Below are positions 16,204 through 25,606 of a DNA stretch of 34,482 nt, piece by piece. The position numbers and the translations under genes are program-made. Within the stretch, counting starts at the first letter, position 1, and each line of letters begins with the position of its first letter. Source of the DNA: Peribacillus folii. Its GTDB lineage: Bacteria; Bacillota; Bacilli; Bacillales; DSM-1321. The notes below the pieces were generated by a model. It saw only the letters and a list, made by a program, of their open reading frames with translations, did not search any database and was not told the DNA's origin. Location of the stretch: positions 1 through 34,482 of the forward strand of contig NZ_JASJOM010000022.1 in assembly GCF_030271255.1 (NCBI RefSeq), written 5' to 3'.

Positions 16204-17700
16204 TTACATTTTATTTGTTTTTTCCCTTTTTTGGCTTGTGCTCCGGTTTCCGTAGCCATTAGATTTACGGTTTGAACTTGGGCGTTTGCTTGATCCGCTT
16301 CCGTAATCTTTCCTGCCTGAAGAACTGCGGCCATTACGCTGTCTGTTATTGGAAGAGCTTCCCCCGCGATTGCGGCGCATTGGGGATGGAGATTCTTCGG
16401 TTAACTTGATCGGCGTTTGATCCGGTTCTTTCGTCATTGATTTAAGCATAGCTGCCACTAGGTCAGTCGCATTATGTTTTTGCAATAATTCTTCCGCTTG
16501 ACCAAGATATAATGTTAAATCATCATTCTCGATTGTAGAAAGGATTTTTTCGGTAACTGCTTTTTGTTGACCTTCCAACGCTTCAGTCAATGTTGGAGTT
16601 TTAAGTTTTTCCATACGTTTTTTTGTTGTATGTTCAACCGCATGCAGCTGACCTCTTTCTCTAGGCGTTACAAACGTGATAGCAATACCATGTTTACCCG
16701 CACGACCTGTACGCCCAATACGGTGAACGTAACTTTCTGGATCTTGAGGGATATCAAAGTTGTATACGTGTGTTACACCGGAAATATCAAGTCCGCGTGC
16801 AGCCACATCAGTAGCAACAAGCACATCGATGCTGCGGTCTTTGAATTTTTTCAATACGGAAAGACGTTTAGCTTGACTAAGGTCACCATGAATTCCTTCA
16901 GCCATATAGCCGCGAATATTCAAGGCAGAAGCCAACTCATCGACGCGACGTTTCGTACGTCCGAAGACAATCGCAAGATCCGGTGTTTGGATGTCAAGAA
17001 GTCGAGCAAGTGTATCGAATTTTTCCCCTTCTTTTAATTCCAAGTAATATTGCTCGATGCGATCGACTGTCATTTCTTTCGCTTTTACACGTACAAGAAC
17101 TGGCTCATGCATGAACCTTTCAGCGATTTTACGGATCGGATCAGGCATTGTCGCTGAGAAAAGCAATGTTTGTCTTTCGTCAGGAACAGTGGAAAGGATT
17201 GATTCGATATCCTCAATGAATCCCATGTTAAGCATTTCATCTGCTTCATCAAGAACTACAGTATGAACTCCGCCCAATTTAATATTTTTACGTTTGATAT
17301 GGTCCAGAAGACGACCAGGTGTACCAACGATAATATGTGGTTTTTTCTTCAATGCGCGGATCTGACGATCGATATCTTGTCCACCGTAAACCGCTAGAAC
17401 ACGAGCGCGTTTTCCATAACCAAGCTTGAAAAGCTCTTCAGAAACTTGGATGGCAAGCTCACGTGTAGGAGCGATGACGATCCCTTGCACGTTTTCATTA
17501 TTGATATCGATATTCTCCATCAACGGGATACCGAAAGCTGCCGTTTTACCTGTTCCTGTTTGCGCTTGACCGATGATGTCTTTACCTTCAAGTGCTAGAG
17601 GAATCGTTTGGGCTTGAATCGGGCTCGCTTCTTCAAATCCCATTTTTTCTATTGATTTCATAGATGTTCTATCTAATCCTAATTCGCTAAACAATGTCAA
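16204..17700 (-). CDS. cshA: DEAD-box RNA helicase CshA
   Basis: CshA (498 residues) is an ATP-dependent RNA helicase associated with the RNA degradosome, ribosome assembly and cold growth. The Q motif [14 protein letters not shown] is near residue 21. Motif I AQTGTGKT is at 46-53, followed by [10 protein letters not shown], motif [15 protein letters not shown], motif [20 protein letters not shown] and the [10 protein letters not shown] box. A disordered basic tail rich in Arg, Ser, Gly and Asn covers roughly the last 60 residues. The start is a TTG at 17700, 10 bp after GGAG. It lies between ydbS and a 1.1-kb non-coding region. Confidence 0.95.
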   Translation of the reverse strand: MTLFSELGLDRTSMKSIEKMGFEEASPIQAQTIPLALEGKDIIGQAQTGTGKTAAFGIPLMENIDINNENVQGIVIAPTRELAIQVSEELFKLGYGKRARVLAVYGGQDIDRQIRALKKKPHIIVGTPGRLLDHIKRKNIKLGGVHTVVLDEADEMLNMGFIEDIESILSTVPDERQTLLFSATMPDPIRKIAERFMHEPVLVRVKAKEMTVDRIEQYYLELKEGEKFDTLARLLDIQTPDLAIVFGRTKRRVDELASALNIRGYMAEGIHGDLSQAKRLSVLKKFKDRSIDVLVATDVAARGLDISGVTHVYNFDIPQDPESYVHRIGRTGRAGKHGIAITFVTPRERGQLHAVEHTTKKRMEKLKTPTLTEALEGQQKAVTEKILSTIENDDLTLYLGQAEELLQKHNATDLVAAMLKSMTKEPDQTPIKLTEESPSPMRRNRGGSSSNNRQRNGRSSSGRKDYGSGSSKRPSSNRKSNGYGNRSTSQKREKTNKM

Positions 17701-18820
17701 TGTTTTCGTACTCCTTTTTTTATCTTAAATTTACACGTGCATTCAAAGAATGATGCACAGATGTTTAGTTCAAATCCTCATCATCATGACGGATGTTCTA
17801 CTTTATCTCTTATGAAAAAGTTTATCATTATCACCTAAAAGTATGTCTGCCTTTTAGTTCAAATGAACTCAATATGATTTTTTAAAAAGGAAATATACCA
17901 GTACAAGCATTAACTGGCATTTTTAGCTTCGCGCACGTGTGAAGTTATTTTTAACATACGCTCTTCTTTTTAAAAGTGAATGTAACCAAAATTAAATTCA
18001 ATATGGAAAATTAAAAGTAGCATAAACGGGTGTTACCGTTTTATTCAGGTGAGGGCTGCTGCACCTTATTCCACAGGCTTAAAAGACTGTATGAACAAAA
18101 CTTGACGAGAGCCAAGATCCTTATACAAAACAGGCCCGGTGCGTTGAGGATTTGCAGAAGTGGAAAAGCGCTTAAATGCGGCTTGATTCCCTATTAGCTA
18201 CTAAAGCCGCCAAAAAGATACAGCTTTTATATATGACCAGACGCGCGGCCTATTTAATCTAAAATAATCTCAAGAATGAACTCATGAAACATGTAAGAAC
18301 ATACAATTTTGTTGCCTCAACCAGATTAATTGAATTAATCATCAATGATAAGACATTTAAACTCATACTTCATATTACCATTTTCAAACTGTTAATGCAA
18401 TAAAGGATATCGACCCACTCTTCTTTCCTAACAATTTTTGAACGCGCCGAAATATCAAAAATCGCTCTATACCACGTTTAAGAGGGCGATGTTAAATTTC
18501 CATCTTTCGATGCGAAACAACGGGGTCCATTAAAAGGTACATTTTTACTATAACCAAATGGAACGGTGAGGATTCTTTATTCACCCAGCACAGCTTATCG
18601 GAAAATGTTTCGCCTGTTATAGGATATGTATTTCGGCAAAATAGTTTCACCAACCATTCCAATACACTATCCTCATTACTCGATTATCGCTGTCCCCTTT
18701 ATGTTTCTAGGTACTTAAGCACAACGAATGCATAATAATTCAATATCCTATAAAAAAACAGATAAATCCGGCTTAAATTGCAGTATGATTGACCTAGACA
18801 CTTAATATCCGGGAGGTTCT
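17701..18820. other. 1.1-kb gap without supported genes
   Basis: No ORF with a ribosome site and recognisable product was found on either strand. The part next to cshA should hold its promoter and leader, but no strong promoter was identified. Inverted repeats include AGTTCA-AA-TGAACT (about 17857-17870) and GCGGCTT/AAGCCGC around a loop of about 20 nt (about 18179-18210). A weak minus-strand terminator-like hairpin lies near 18455-18495. It may be decayed former coding sequence. Confidence 0.5.
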
Positions 18821-19972
18821 ATGAATATTTACTCATTAGATATACCTATATGCAGGGAGTTTTCTCTGTTGTTAGAAGCAATGAACAAGAAAGTGATCTT
18901 TCTGAAAAACCCAATAAAGCAAAGGCATCTATTTCAGGAATCAACTGATCTCATGCAAACATTATTCATATTGCCATTGCACATTTCAAAAAATTCCTGG
19001 CAGCAAACGGCCTTGTTCAACTTGGCCGAAACTCTTGAAATTCCCATTTTATTCATTTACAAACGGACGAAGGAAATGAAGTCCCCTCCAGCATTACCTA
19101 AAAGGACATTCTACCTGACCATTCCCATTCCTGCTGATCCGGTGGAAATCAACATCAAATTAACATCACTGCAAAATATCAGCATGCACTTGTTCTCATT
19201 TAAAATGAGGGGACAGGAACTTGAAAAGATTAATCAGAATTCAGCAAGGAGCCTGCGGATCGCAAAGGGCTTTCAACATTTGTGCTTACCTACACCAGTC
19301 CAAAATGATCAGATCGAGATCAAAGGACTTTCTCAGCCCGCCACTGACTTGTCAGGCGATTTATTCTTCTGGAACGAGGTTAGTGAAGGCCAATATGCGT
19401 TAATCATGACCGATATGTGCGGCAAAGGAATCCATACGGCACTTATACACATGTCCATCCGCACCTTGATGCCCGAGCTGATCAAACGGATACGGGATCC
19501 TCTCATCATAACCAATGAACTGAACAAACATATGAAGGCTTTATTTCACGGAAGGCACACGGAAGATACGATCAATGCCTGCTTTTCAGCCTTCATTGCC
19601 TATATTGATACAAAGGAACGAGTCATCGAATATGTGAACTGCGGGCATCCCCCAGCCATTTTGCATGCCCCCCACTCCAATCTTATTCTCAAGCTGTATG
19701 AAGGTGCCGACCCTATAGGGCGCATTCAGGATATGCCTGTAAAAAAAGTGGTGTTTCACTACGAACCCGGAAGCCGTTTCATGATTTATTCAGATGGCCT
19801 CTCCAACACTCCAAGCCCTACCGCCGCCGGACGAACGGACTGCATCGAGAAGGAATTCATCGACAGCGCTCATCTCTCTACGAACGACCTGTTAAAGAAA
19901 CTCTTGCTATCAAGGATGAAACACTCCGAAATCGATGATGATATCAGCATCATTGCCGGTATACTTTTTTAG
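18821..19972 (+). CDS. orphan PP2C/SpoIIE-type serine phosphatase with receiver-like N-terminus
   Basis: This 383-residue protein has a C-terminal PP2C (SpoIIE/RsbU-like) domain from about residue 165 to 383. All metal-site motifs are present: PATDLSGDLFFWN (D176, D180), MTDMCGKGIHTAL (D198), YSDGLSN (D325) and EIDDDISII (D372-374). The N-terminal 125 residues alternate hydrophobic strands and helices (VIFLK, TLFILPLHI, IPILFIYKR, FYLTIPIPADP), as in response-regulator receivers. The usual acidic triad, phospho-acceptor Asp and Lys are not evident. A short helical linker (residues 127-150) joins them. GGGAGG precedes the ATG. Its likely target is an RsbV-like STAS protein; RsbV is an inferred candidate only. 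Confidence 0.82.
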   Translation: MNIYSLDIPICREFSLLLEAMNKKVIFLKNPIKQRHLFQESTDLMQTLFILPLHISKNSWQQTALFNLAETLEIPILFIYKRTKEMKSPPALPKRTFYLTIPIPADPVEINIKLTSLQNISMHLFSFKMRGQELEKINQNSARSLRIAKGFQHLCLPTPVQNDQIEIKGLSQPATDLSGDLFFWNEVSEGQYALIMTDMCGKGIHTALIHMSIRTLMPELIKRIRDPLIITNELNKHMKALFHGRHTEDTINACFSAFIAYIDTKERVIEYVNCGHPPAILHAPHSNLILKLYEGADPIGRIQDMPVKKVVFHYEPGSRFMIYSDGLSNTPSPTAAGRTDCIEKEFIDSAHLSTNDLLKKLLLSRMKHSEIDDDISIIAGILF

Positions 19973-20099
19973 CAATGATAACGGGCCGATTCATGGGCCT
20001 TCTTTCTATTGTATAGATGATGTGAAAGGAACGGCTAACAGAAACAACACAAGAGGATAAGCCGAGCAGGGAGTGCAGCGAAAAAAAGGCAGCGCACCT

Positions 20100-20143
20100 A
20101 AAAAAACTGCAGACAAACTCCTTGGTCCCCGAGTTGTCTGCAG
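20100..20143 (-). terminator. murF terminator
   Basis: On the minus strand CTGCAGACAACTC (20131-20143) pairs with GAGTTTGTCTGCAG (20107-20120, one bulge) and is followed by seven T, about 30 bp after the murF stop. Confidence 0.92.
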
Positions 20144-20172
20144 CAATAGGTAACGGCCTTTTTATTTCATCT

Positions 20173-21555
20173 CTATTTCTGTAATGCTTGAACGACTTCC
20201 TCAAGCTTCATTCCCCTGGATGCCTTCACAAGAATGATATCATTTGCCTGTGTCGTCGATTTCAGCTCTGCTATTAGCTTCTGCTTATCATGGAAAGCTT
20301 GAACCCTTTCTGAAGAAAAGGCTTTGCTTGCCCCCTGGGCAATGAACTCGGCTAAAGGGCCATACGTGAAAATCTTATCGATTCGTTCACTCGAAATCAA
20401 TTCACCAATTTTTAAATGAAAATCTTTCTCCTGAGGCCCCAACTCCAGCATGTCTCCCAGAACGAGGATCTTGTTTTCGAAACCGGATAGACCCTCGATC
20501 AATTCGATGGCAGCCTTAACGGAGGTTGGACTTGCGTTGTAGGCATCATTGATGATTTTCTGCCCTTTTGCACCCTCTACCAATTCCATCCTCATATTGG
20601 TTAACTGTATGGCCGACAAACCTTTTCGGATTGAGGAATCACCGACGCCCAACTTCTTCGCAGCCAAAATGGCAGCCAATGCATTCAGAACATTATGATG
20701 ACCTAAAACGGGTATTTCATATTCAGCTTCCGTACCATCGCATGCGATGGTAAATGAAGTACTATCGGCCCCTTGTGTGATCAGCTGTGGAAACAGATCA
20801 TTTTGTTCGGTCCGGCCAAAGGATAGCACATTCAAATCAAGGAAATCCTTTTTGATCCGATTGCGGAGCAGCGGTTCATCTCCGTGATAGATCAGCACGC
20901 CTTCCTTGGCCAAGCCTTCGACAATCTCCAGCTTTGCATTCGCAATTTCCTCTCGCGACCCCAAATCCAATAAGTGCGATTCGCCGATATTGGTAATGAT
21001 GGCTACTTCAGGTTTTGCCATTTTGGATAAAAACTCGATTTCACCCCGGCTGCTCATCCCCATCTCCAGAACGGCAGCTTCGGTATCCTCTTCCATCGAA
21101 AGCACCGTTAACGGCAAACCGAGATGATTATTGAAATTCCCGCTCGTTTTATGAACCTTGTAAGTGGTCGCAAGCAGCGCAGCGGTCATATCCTTCGTCG
21201 TGGTTTTCCCATTGCTTCCTGTAATCCCCACGACCTTTATATTCAGCTGAGTACGATAGGAACGCGCTAACTCCTGCAGTGCTTTTTCAGTATTCTCGAC
21301 AAAGATTAACGGTAAATCGGTCGGTGGATTCGGAACATCCTTTTGCCAAAAAGAGGCTGCCGCCCCGTCTGCCAATGCCTGCTTGACATATTGGTGCCCG
21401 TCAACCTGCCCACCTTTAAGCGGAATGAACAAACATCCTTCTGTAACTGTTCTTGAATCAATGGTGACCCCTTGAATTCCCATGGATTGAAATGAAGTGA
21501 TATCATTCAGCCCAGCTGCCATTTCTTGCACTTGTTTTAACGTTCTTTTTATCAT
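20173..21555 (-). CDS. murF: UDP-MurNAc-tripeptide D-Ala-D-Ala ligase MurF
   Basis: MurF (460 residues) adds the D-Ala-D-Ala dipeptide to UDP-MurNAc-tripeptide in the cytoplasm, using ATP. The N-terminal substrate domain has GVTIDSRTVTEGCLFIPLKG. The Mur ligase P-loop is VVGITGSNGKTTTKDM near residue 110, followed by GNFNNHLGLPLTVL and VLEMGMSSRGEI. The central domain holds NIGESHLLDLGS and the ligase signature DAYNASPTSVKAAI. The C-terminal domain has LVLGDMLELG and ILVKASRGMKLE. AGGAGGAAC precedes the ATG. It is downstream of ddl by 154 bp, the usual ddl-murF pair, and ends in a strong terminator. Confidence 0.97.
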   Translation of the reverse strand: MIKRTLKQVQEMAAGLNDITSFQSMGIQGVTIDSRTVTEGCLFIPLKGGQVDGHQYVKQALADGAAASFWQKDVPNPPTDLPLIFVENTEKALQELARSYRTQLNIKVVGITGSNGKTTTKDMTAALLATTYKVHKTSGNFNNHLGLPLTVLSMEEDTEAAVLEMGMSSRGEIEFLSKMAKPEVAIITNIGESHLLDLGSREEIANAKLEIVEGLAKEGVLIYHGDEPLLRNRIKKDFLDLNVLSFGRTEQNDLFPQLITQGADSTSFTIACDGTEAEYEIPVLGHHNVLNALAAILAAKKLGVGDSSIRKGLSAIQLTNMRMELVEGAKGQKIINDAYNASPTSVKAAIELIEGLSGFENKILVLGDMLELGPQEKDFHLKIGELISSERIDKIFTYGPLAEFIAQGASKAFSSERVQAFHDKQKLIAELKSTTQANDIILVKASRGMKLEEVVQALQK

Positions 21556-21709
21556 TTTGTTCCTCCTACATTCTGCGAAACGTTAACCGCTCTCCCACCC
21601 TTTAACCAAATGTAGCAGAAACCAGTGAATTGCCGGCTCCTGCTAATTTGGACCCGTCAAAAAAAGTCCATTAACGGGTTGTGAGGGTGCATCATATATC
21701 CCCTGATGC

Positions 21710-22792
21710 TTAGACTGTATATTTGATTTGCTGTTTTTCGTGATGACGTTCCAATGCAAGCTTCACGAGTTTTTCAATTAGAGCTGGATAGTCGACGCCC
21801 GTATGCTTCCACAATAACGGGAACATGCTATAAGGGGTGAATCCAGGCATTGTATTCACTTCATTAATATAAATTTCACCCTCTTTGGTCAAGAAGAAAT
21901 CAGCCCTGACCAGTCCCGAGCAATCCAATGATTTAAAGGCCCTGATTGCCATATCGGATAATGCGGCATATTCACTTTCACTGATCTCGGCCGGGATGAC
22001 CATTGCTGAATTACCATCCTCGTATTTAGCTGAGTAATCATAGAAGGCGAAATCTTTTTTAGGAATGATTTCCCCTGCCACCGAACAAGCGGGATCATCA
22101 TTGCCAAGAATCCCAAACTCCACTTCGCGGGCAACGACTCCTTCTTCGATGATGATCTTCCGGTCGAATTGGAAAGCCTCCGCCACCGCTTTTTCCAAGC
22201 TTTGGGCATCATCGCATTTGCTGATGCCGACACTGGAACCTAAGTTAGCCGGCTTAACAAAGCAAGGGTACCCTAGTTCTTCTGTCACCTTTTTAATGCC
22301 CGCTTCCTTATTCGCCTCCCATTCGGAGCGAATGAACCACGTGTATTTCACTTGCGGAAGTCCTGCATGAGCAAAGATGTTTTTCATGATCACTTTATCC
22401 ATTCCAGCCGACGACGCTAAAACGCCATTCCCTACATAAGGAAGATTCAACAGCTCCAGCATTCCTTGAACCGTGCCATCCTCTCCATTAGGTCCGTGAA
22501 GCAACGGGAAAATGACGTCATATCCAGACGATTCACTATTTTCATCAGTTGAATGTGCTTGTAATGCAAGCGGAGATGTCGTCTTTTCAGGCAGAAAAAT
22601 CAAAGCTTCGACATTTTCGGCAGGTTTCGTTAACTTCGGTCCATTTATCCAGGAACCTTCTTTCGTTATGTAAATCGGATATATATCAAATTTTGCTAAA
22701 TCGAGAGCTTTAATGACCGCTAAAGCCGTCTGCATAGAAACATCATGCTCCGCAGATTTTCCACCATAAAGCAAACCAAGTTTAGTTTTCAT
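21710..22792 (-). CDS. ddl: D-alanine-D-alanine ligase Ddl
   Basis: Ddl (360 residues) joins two D-Ala molecules for peptidoglycan, supplying MurF. ATP-grasp motifs are [14 protein letters not shown] (residues 10-23), [49 protein letters not shown] and the metal site [20 protein letters not shown]. The omega-loop segment [12 protein letters not shown] has the Tyr typical of D-Ala-D-Ala enzymes rather than D-Ala-D-lactate ligases, so intrinsic vancomycin resistance by this route is not expected. GGAGGG precedes the ATG, and an extended -10 promoter lies 37 bp upstream. Confidence 0.97.
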   Translation of the reverse strand: MKTKLGLLYGGKSAEHDVSMQTALAVIKALDLAKFDIYPIYITKEGSWINGPKLTKPAENVEALIFLPEKTTSPLALQAHSTDENSESSGYDVIFPLLHGPNGEDGTVQGMLELLNLPYVGNGVLASSAGMDKVIMKNIFAHAGLPQVKYTWFIRSEWEANKEAGIKKVTEELGYPCFVKPANLGSSVGISKCDDAQSLEKAVAEAFQFDRKIIIEEGVVAREVEFGILGNDDPACSVAGEIIPKKDFAFYDYSAKYEDGNSAMVIPAEISESEYAALSDMAIRAFKSLDCSGLVRADFFLTKEGEIYINEVNTMPGFTPYSMFPLLWKHTGVDYPALIEKLVKLALERHHEKQQIKYTV

Positions 22793-22828
22793 GAGTTATT
22801 ACCCTCCAATATTCTTTTAACCATTTTC

Positions 22829-22837
22829 ATTGTATCA
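22829..22837 (-). promoter_or_regulatory. extended -10 promoter of ddl-murF
   Basis: The minus strand reads TGATACAAT, an extended -10 (TGnTACAAT), 37 bp before the ddl start. The -35 region is weak, as is common for extended -10 promoters. Confidence 0.5.
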
Positions 22838-22959
22838 TTTAACACCAAAACGGGAAAAGCGAAACTTCCCTCATCGATGCATTTCCAATCATTACTAAGG
22901 GCAGCCGCTCACAATATCCCCCTTAGTCTTTTATGCATGAGAAGGTAAGTCTAACGACT

Positions 22960-22987
22960 AAAAATTTCAGGAGGAGGTGAAATTTTT
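22960..22987 (-). terminator. A/T-rich hairpin after the 260-residue gene
   Basis: A perfect 10-bp inverted repeat, AAAAATTTCA (22960-22969) and TGAAATTTTT (22978-22987), surrounds the loop GGAGGAGG (plus strand). It overlaps the stop codon of the upstream gene. The run of T on both strands makes a bidirectional terminator plausible. Confidence 0.6.
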
Positions 22988-23768
22988 ACTGTCGGAATTT
23001 TTTTTTGATGGCACAATCCCATGTTTTCTCTTTTCTGCTGAAGGTGATGAAGAGATCCGGCATCTCACTATTCCGGTCAGAGAAGTCCTCCTGCATTTCA
23101 TCCATATTCAAATAATCCCCCACAACCCAAATCGGGACCTCTATTTTCGCTCTTGAATATTTAACATCCCGAAATGAAATGACCATACCCTCGGCAAGTA
23201 TCGGAACCAACGTGGAAATGACCTCCATGGGGATTGGCGTCAACTCTTTTTTCTTTCGGATTCCGAGCCACGTCCGCTCGACTTTCAGCAGCTCCAGCTT
23301 GAATGGTATCAAGCTTCCCAACATTAAATAAAACGACGAAAGAGATCGAAAATAGACCTTGTTGAACCATCCGTCGTCCTGGGCAAGGTACACGAATTGG
23401 TTACCCAATTTACGAAAAAAAGGAGGCTGCAAATGGGTCTTGGTATGACCTAAATATAAAAGCTCAGCCAGCTCCCTACCATCCAGTTCATCCAGTCCTT
23501 CCGCCTCTTCAAAATCGATCCAGCAAAAATCGCCATATGCTCGGACGTTGTCTTTAAGAAGCTTGGCGATGGCCTCTGATCCTGCGCTCTCAAGCAGCAC
23601 ATTCAAATTGTATTCGCCGCCATCGAATTGGTGCTTCAATAATAAGATGGAATCCAAGGGAGATGGCAGTGAGTGGGCAAATTGCCTAAACTCGAGTCCA
23701 TTAAAAAGGACAAACCGTTCGGAAGCTTGCATATGCATGTATAATATATCATCGCTTTCATTTTTCAT
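22986..23768 (-). CDS. uncharacterised protein, 260 residues
   Basis: I do not recognise a function. The protein (260 residues from the chosen start) begins MKNESDDILYMHMQASERFVLFNGLEFRQFAHSLPSPLDSILLLKHQ and is rich in aromatic residues. There is no signal peptide, no clear transmembrane segment and no known catalytic motif. A segment AGSEAIAKLLKDNVRAYGDFCWIDFEEAEGLDELDGRELAELLYLGH is acidic and probably helical, and the C-terminal part is basic (RKEKTWDCAIKKKF). I chose the ATG at 23768 because GGAGGGGG lies 7 bp upstream; the longer frame to 23864 has no such site. It is upstream of ddl on the same strand but separated from it by a hairpin. Confidence 0.8.
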   Translation of the reverse strand: MKNESDDILYMHMQASERFVLFNGLEFRQFAHSLPSPLDSILLLKHQFDGGEYNLNVLLESAGSEAIAKLLKDNVRAYGDFCWIDFEEAEGLDELDGRELAELLYLGHTKTHLQPPFFRKLGNQFVYLAQDDGWFNKVYFRSLSSFYLMLGSLIPFKLELLKVERTWLGIRKKKELTPIPMEVISTLVPILAEGMVISFRDVKYSRAKIEVPIWVVGDYLNMDEMQEDFSDRNSEMPDLFITFSRKEKTWDCAIKKKFRQ

Positions 23769-23975
23769 AACCTGACCCCCTCCGGACTTGAAATCAATTA
23801 CTGTTATTTTAACAAACTTTTTGGATTTGACGCAGGTTATATGACCGAGAATATTCATCCTCATCGAACAAGTTCACTTCCACCACCATTTAATGTTCAA
23901 ACCAGGCATATTTTTTTCTTATAAAAAACGTTGAATGGCAAAATGACCGGATCGAAGAACCTGGGTTTCTGGAAC

Positions 23976-24010
23976 AAAAAAAATCCAGAGTGACTCATCA
24001 CTCTGGATTT
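23976..24010 (-). terminator. gltT terminator
   Basis: On the minus strand a 13-bp perfect stem, AAATCCAGAGTGA with TCACTCTGGATTT (arms 23998-24010 and 23981-23993), is followed by TTTTT, just after the gltT stop. Confidence 0.95.
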
Positions 24011-24016
24011 TCGGCA

Positions 24017-25279
24017 TTAAGATACTTGTTTTAATTCTTCTGCGGAAGGTGGATTGAATTGACCTTCCCATTTAGAAATGACGATTGCAGCAAGTGAATT
24101 GCCGATAACGTTAACTACTGTACGTCCCATATCAAGAATACGGTCGATACCAGCAATGAATGCTAAACCTTCAATAGGGATACCAACCGTTCCCAATGTC
24201 GCTAAAAGAACGACGAAGGAAACACCAGGAACACCGGCAATACCCTTGGATGTAATCATCAGCACTAGCATTAATGTAATTTGCTCATACACACTCAAAT
24301 CGATTCCGTACATTTGAGCGATGAAGATAGCTGCTAACGCTTGATATAAAGTGGAACCATCAAGGTTGAATGAATATCCTGTCGGGATAACGAATGTAGC
24401 AATATGTTTCGGACATCCCGCTTTTTCCATTTTTTCCATGATCTTCGGAAGAACGGCCTCTGAACTTGCTGTCGAGAACGCAAGAATCAATTCCGCCTTC
24501 AGAAGCCTGATTAACGTAAAAATGTTGAATCCTACAAATTTTGCAATCAGCCCCAAAATAACGATAACAAAGAAAATCATGGTACCGTATACAGAAAGCG
24601 CTAACTTACCTAATGGAATTAAAGACTCTAAACCGAACTTGGAAATGGTGACTCCGATTAGGGCAAATACGCCGATAGGAGCGAATTTCATGACCATATT
24701 AGTTAAGTAAAACATTCCTTCTGCCGTCCCTTGGAAGAAACGGAAAACAGGTTTACCCTTTTCACCGATAGCCGCGATGCTTAGTCCAAACAACACGGAG
24801 AAGAAAATGATCGCCAGCATATCGCCTTCCACCATGGCTTTTACCGGATTGGATGGTACGATATGAACAAGTGTGTCAACAAATGATTCGTGCTGCTTCG
24901 TTTCTGCTGTATCAACATACGTGGAAATATCTGTTTGTTCCAGATTATTCATATTCACACCGGCACCAGGCTGGATGATATTGGCTGAAATCAGACCAAC
25001 AGCAATCGCTGTAAGGGTTACCACTACAAAGTATGAAAGTGATTTCGCACCCAGTTTACCTACCGCTTTTAAATCACCAACACCTGCAACCGCAACGATC
25101 AGGCTTGATACGATGATTGGCACAACAATCATTTTGATCATTCTTAGGAAAATGTCCCCGAATGGCTGTAAAAAGCTTTGGGCTGTCGCATTACCATAAA
25201 AAATGGCTCCAACGATTATCCCTAGAATTAAACCAATGAATATCTGGCTTGCTAAACTTAATTTAAATAATTTCTTCAT
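24017..25279 (-). CDS. gltT: sodium/proton-glutamate/aspartate symporter, GltT type
   Basis: This 420-residue membrane protein belongs to the dicarboxylate/amino acid:cation symporter (DAACS) family. Motifs include FLRMIKMIVVPIIVSSLIVAVAGVGDLK (about 44-71), the serine-rich hairpin AFSTASSEAVLPKIM, the substrate/sodium motif FNLDGSTLYQ (NMDGT type), the second hairpin SKGIAGVPGVSFVVLLATLGTVG, and IAGIDRILDMGRTVVNVIGN. The sequence resembles B. subtilis GltT more than GltP. It takes up glutamate or aspartate; exact substrate is inferred. It is a single-gene unit. Its 300-nt leader carries a c-di-AMP riboswitch and terminator (25401-25590), so its expression should fall when c-di-AMP is high. 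Confidence 0.92.
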   Translation of the reverse strand: MKKLFKLSLASQIFIGLILGIIVGAIFYGNATAQSFLQPFGDIFLRMIKMIVVPIIVSSLIVAVAGVGDLKAVGKLGAKSLSYFVVVTLTAIAVGLISANIIQPGAGVNMNNLEQTDISTYVDTAETKQHESFVDTLVHIVPSNPVKAMVEGDMLAIIFFSVLFGLSIAAIGEKGKPVFRFFQGTAEGMFYLTNMVMKFAPIGVFALIGVTISKFGLESLIPLGKLALSVYGTMIFFVIVILGLIAKFVGFNIFTLIRLLKAELILAFSTASSEAVLPKIMEKMEKAGCPKHIATFVIPTGYSFNLDGSTLYQALAAIFIAQMYGIDLSVYEQITLMLVLMITSKGIAGVPGVSFVVLLATLGTVGIPIEGLAFIAGIDRILDMGRTVVNVIGNSLAAIVISKWEGQFNPPSAEELKQVS

Positions 25280-25400
25280 GTACTTTCCTCACCTTCTATA
25301 AAGTCTTTGCTGCAAAAACGTTTTGTCTCGGTAAGGGAAACAGATACTAATAGAAAGAAAGTAATTTTTCTTTTTTTGAAAAACTCTATCTTTACGCCGA

Positions 25401-25422
25401 AAAAAAAGACACTTCATGTGTC
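25401..25422 (-). terminator. riboswitch-controlled terminator in the gltT leader
   Basis: On the minus strand GACAC-ATGAA-GTGTC is followed by eight T. Its 5' arm (ACACATG, 25415-25421) can instead pair with CATGTGT (25447-25453) at the 3' edge of the riboswitch. That gives mutually exclusive terminator and antiterminator forms. Confidence 0.8.
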
Positions 25423-25440
25423 GATTTCTTATTGGCGTGA

Positions 25441-25590
25441 ATATTCACACATGTTCCCTTAAAGACGCTGACGAGGTTAGCTGTCGGGTTAGGAATTGGA
25501 AACACAAATGCCCTTTCATTTCTGAATTCACCCCTAGCGGATAAAATCCACAAAGTTGGGTCCCCCGTTCTTGAATAAGATTAAGCGAAT
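25441..25590 (-). promoter_or_regulatory. c-di-AMP riboswitch (ydaO/yuaA leader) of gltT
   Basis: Read on the minus strand, the leader carries conserved blocks of the ydaO-type c-di-AMP riboswitch in order. These are TTCGCTTAATC (about 25580-25589), GGGGGACCC (25558-25566), AGGGGTGAAT (25526-25535) and a block of 22 nt at 25466-25487 starting CCGACAGCTAACC and ending CGTCAGCG. AAGGGAAC (about 25453-25460) follows at the 3' edge. The order and spacing (about 150 nt) agree with the family. A factor-independent terminator follows at 25401-25422, about 120 nt before the gltT start. In this class ligand binding favours termination, so the switch should be off when c-di-AMP is high. Confidence 0.88.
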
Positions 25591-25606
25591 TAACTTATAA
25601 TAAAAT

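Noticed and set aside
19950..20204. 84-codon minus-strand ORF after murF
   Set aside because: Contains the murF terminator, lies in a gap and overlaps the phosphatase 3' end without coding evidence.
22978..23155. GTG-started plus-strand ORF following GGAGGAGG
   Set aside because: The Shine-Dalgarno-like sequence is the loop of a terminator, and the frame is antisense to the 260-residue gene with unconvincing composition.
25280..25600. T-box leader considered for gltT
   Set aside because: No T-box sequence (AGGGUGGNACCGCG) is present; the conserved blocks fit the ydaO riboswitch instead.
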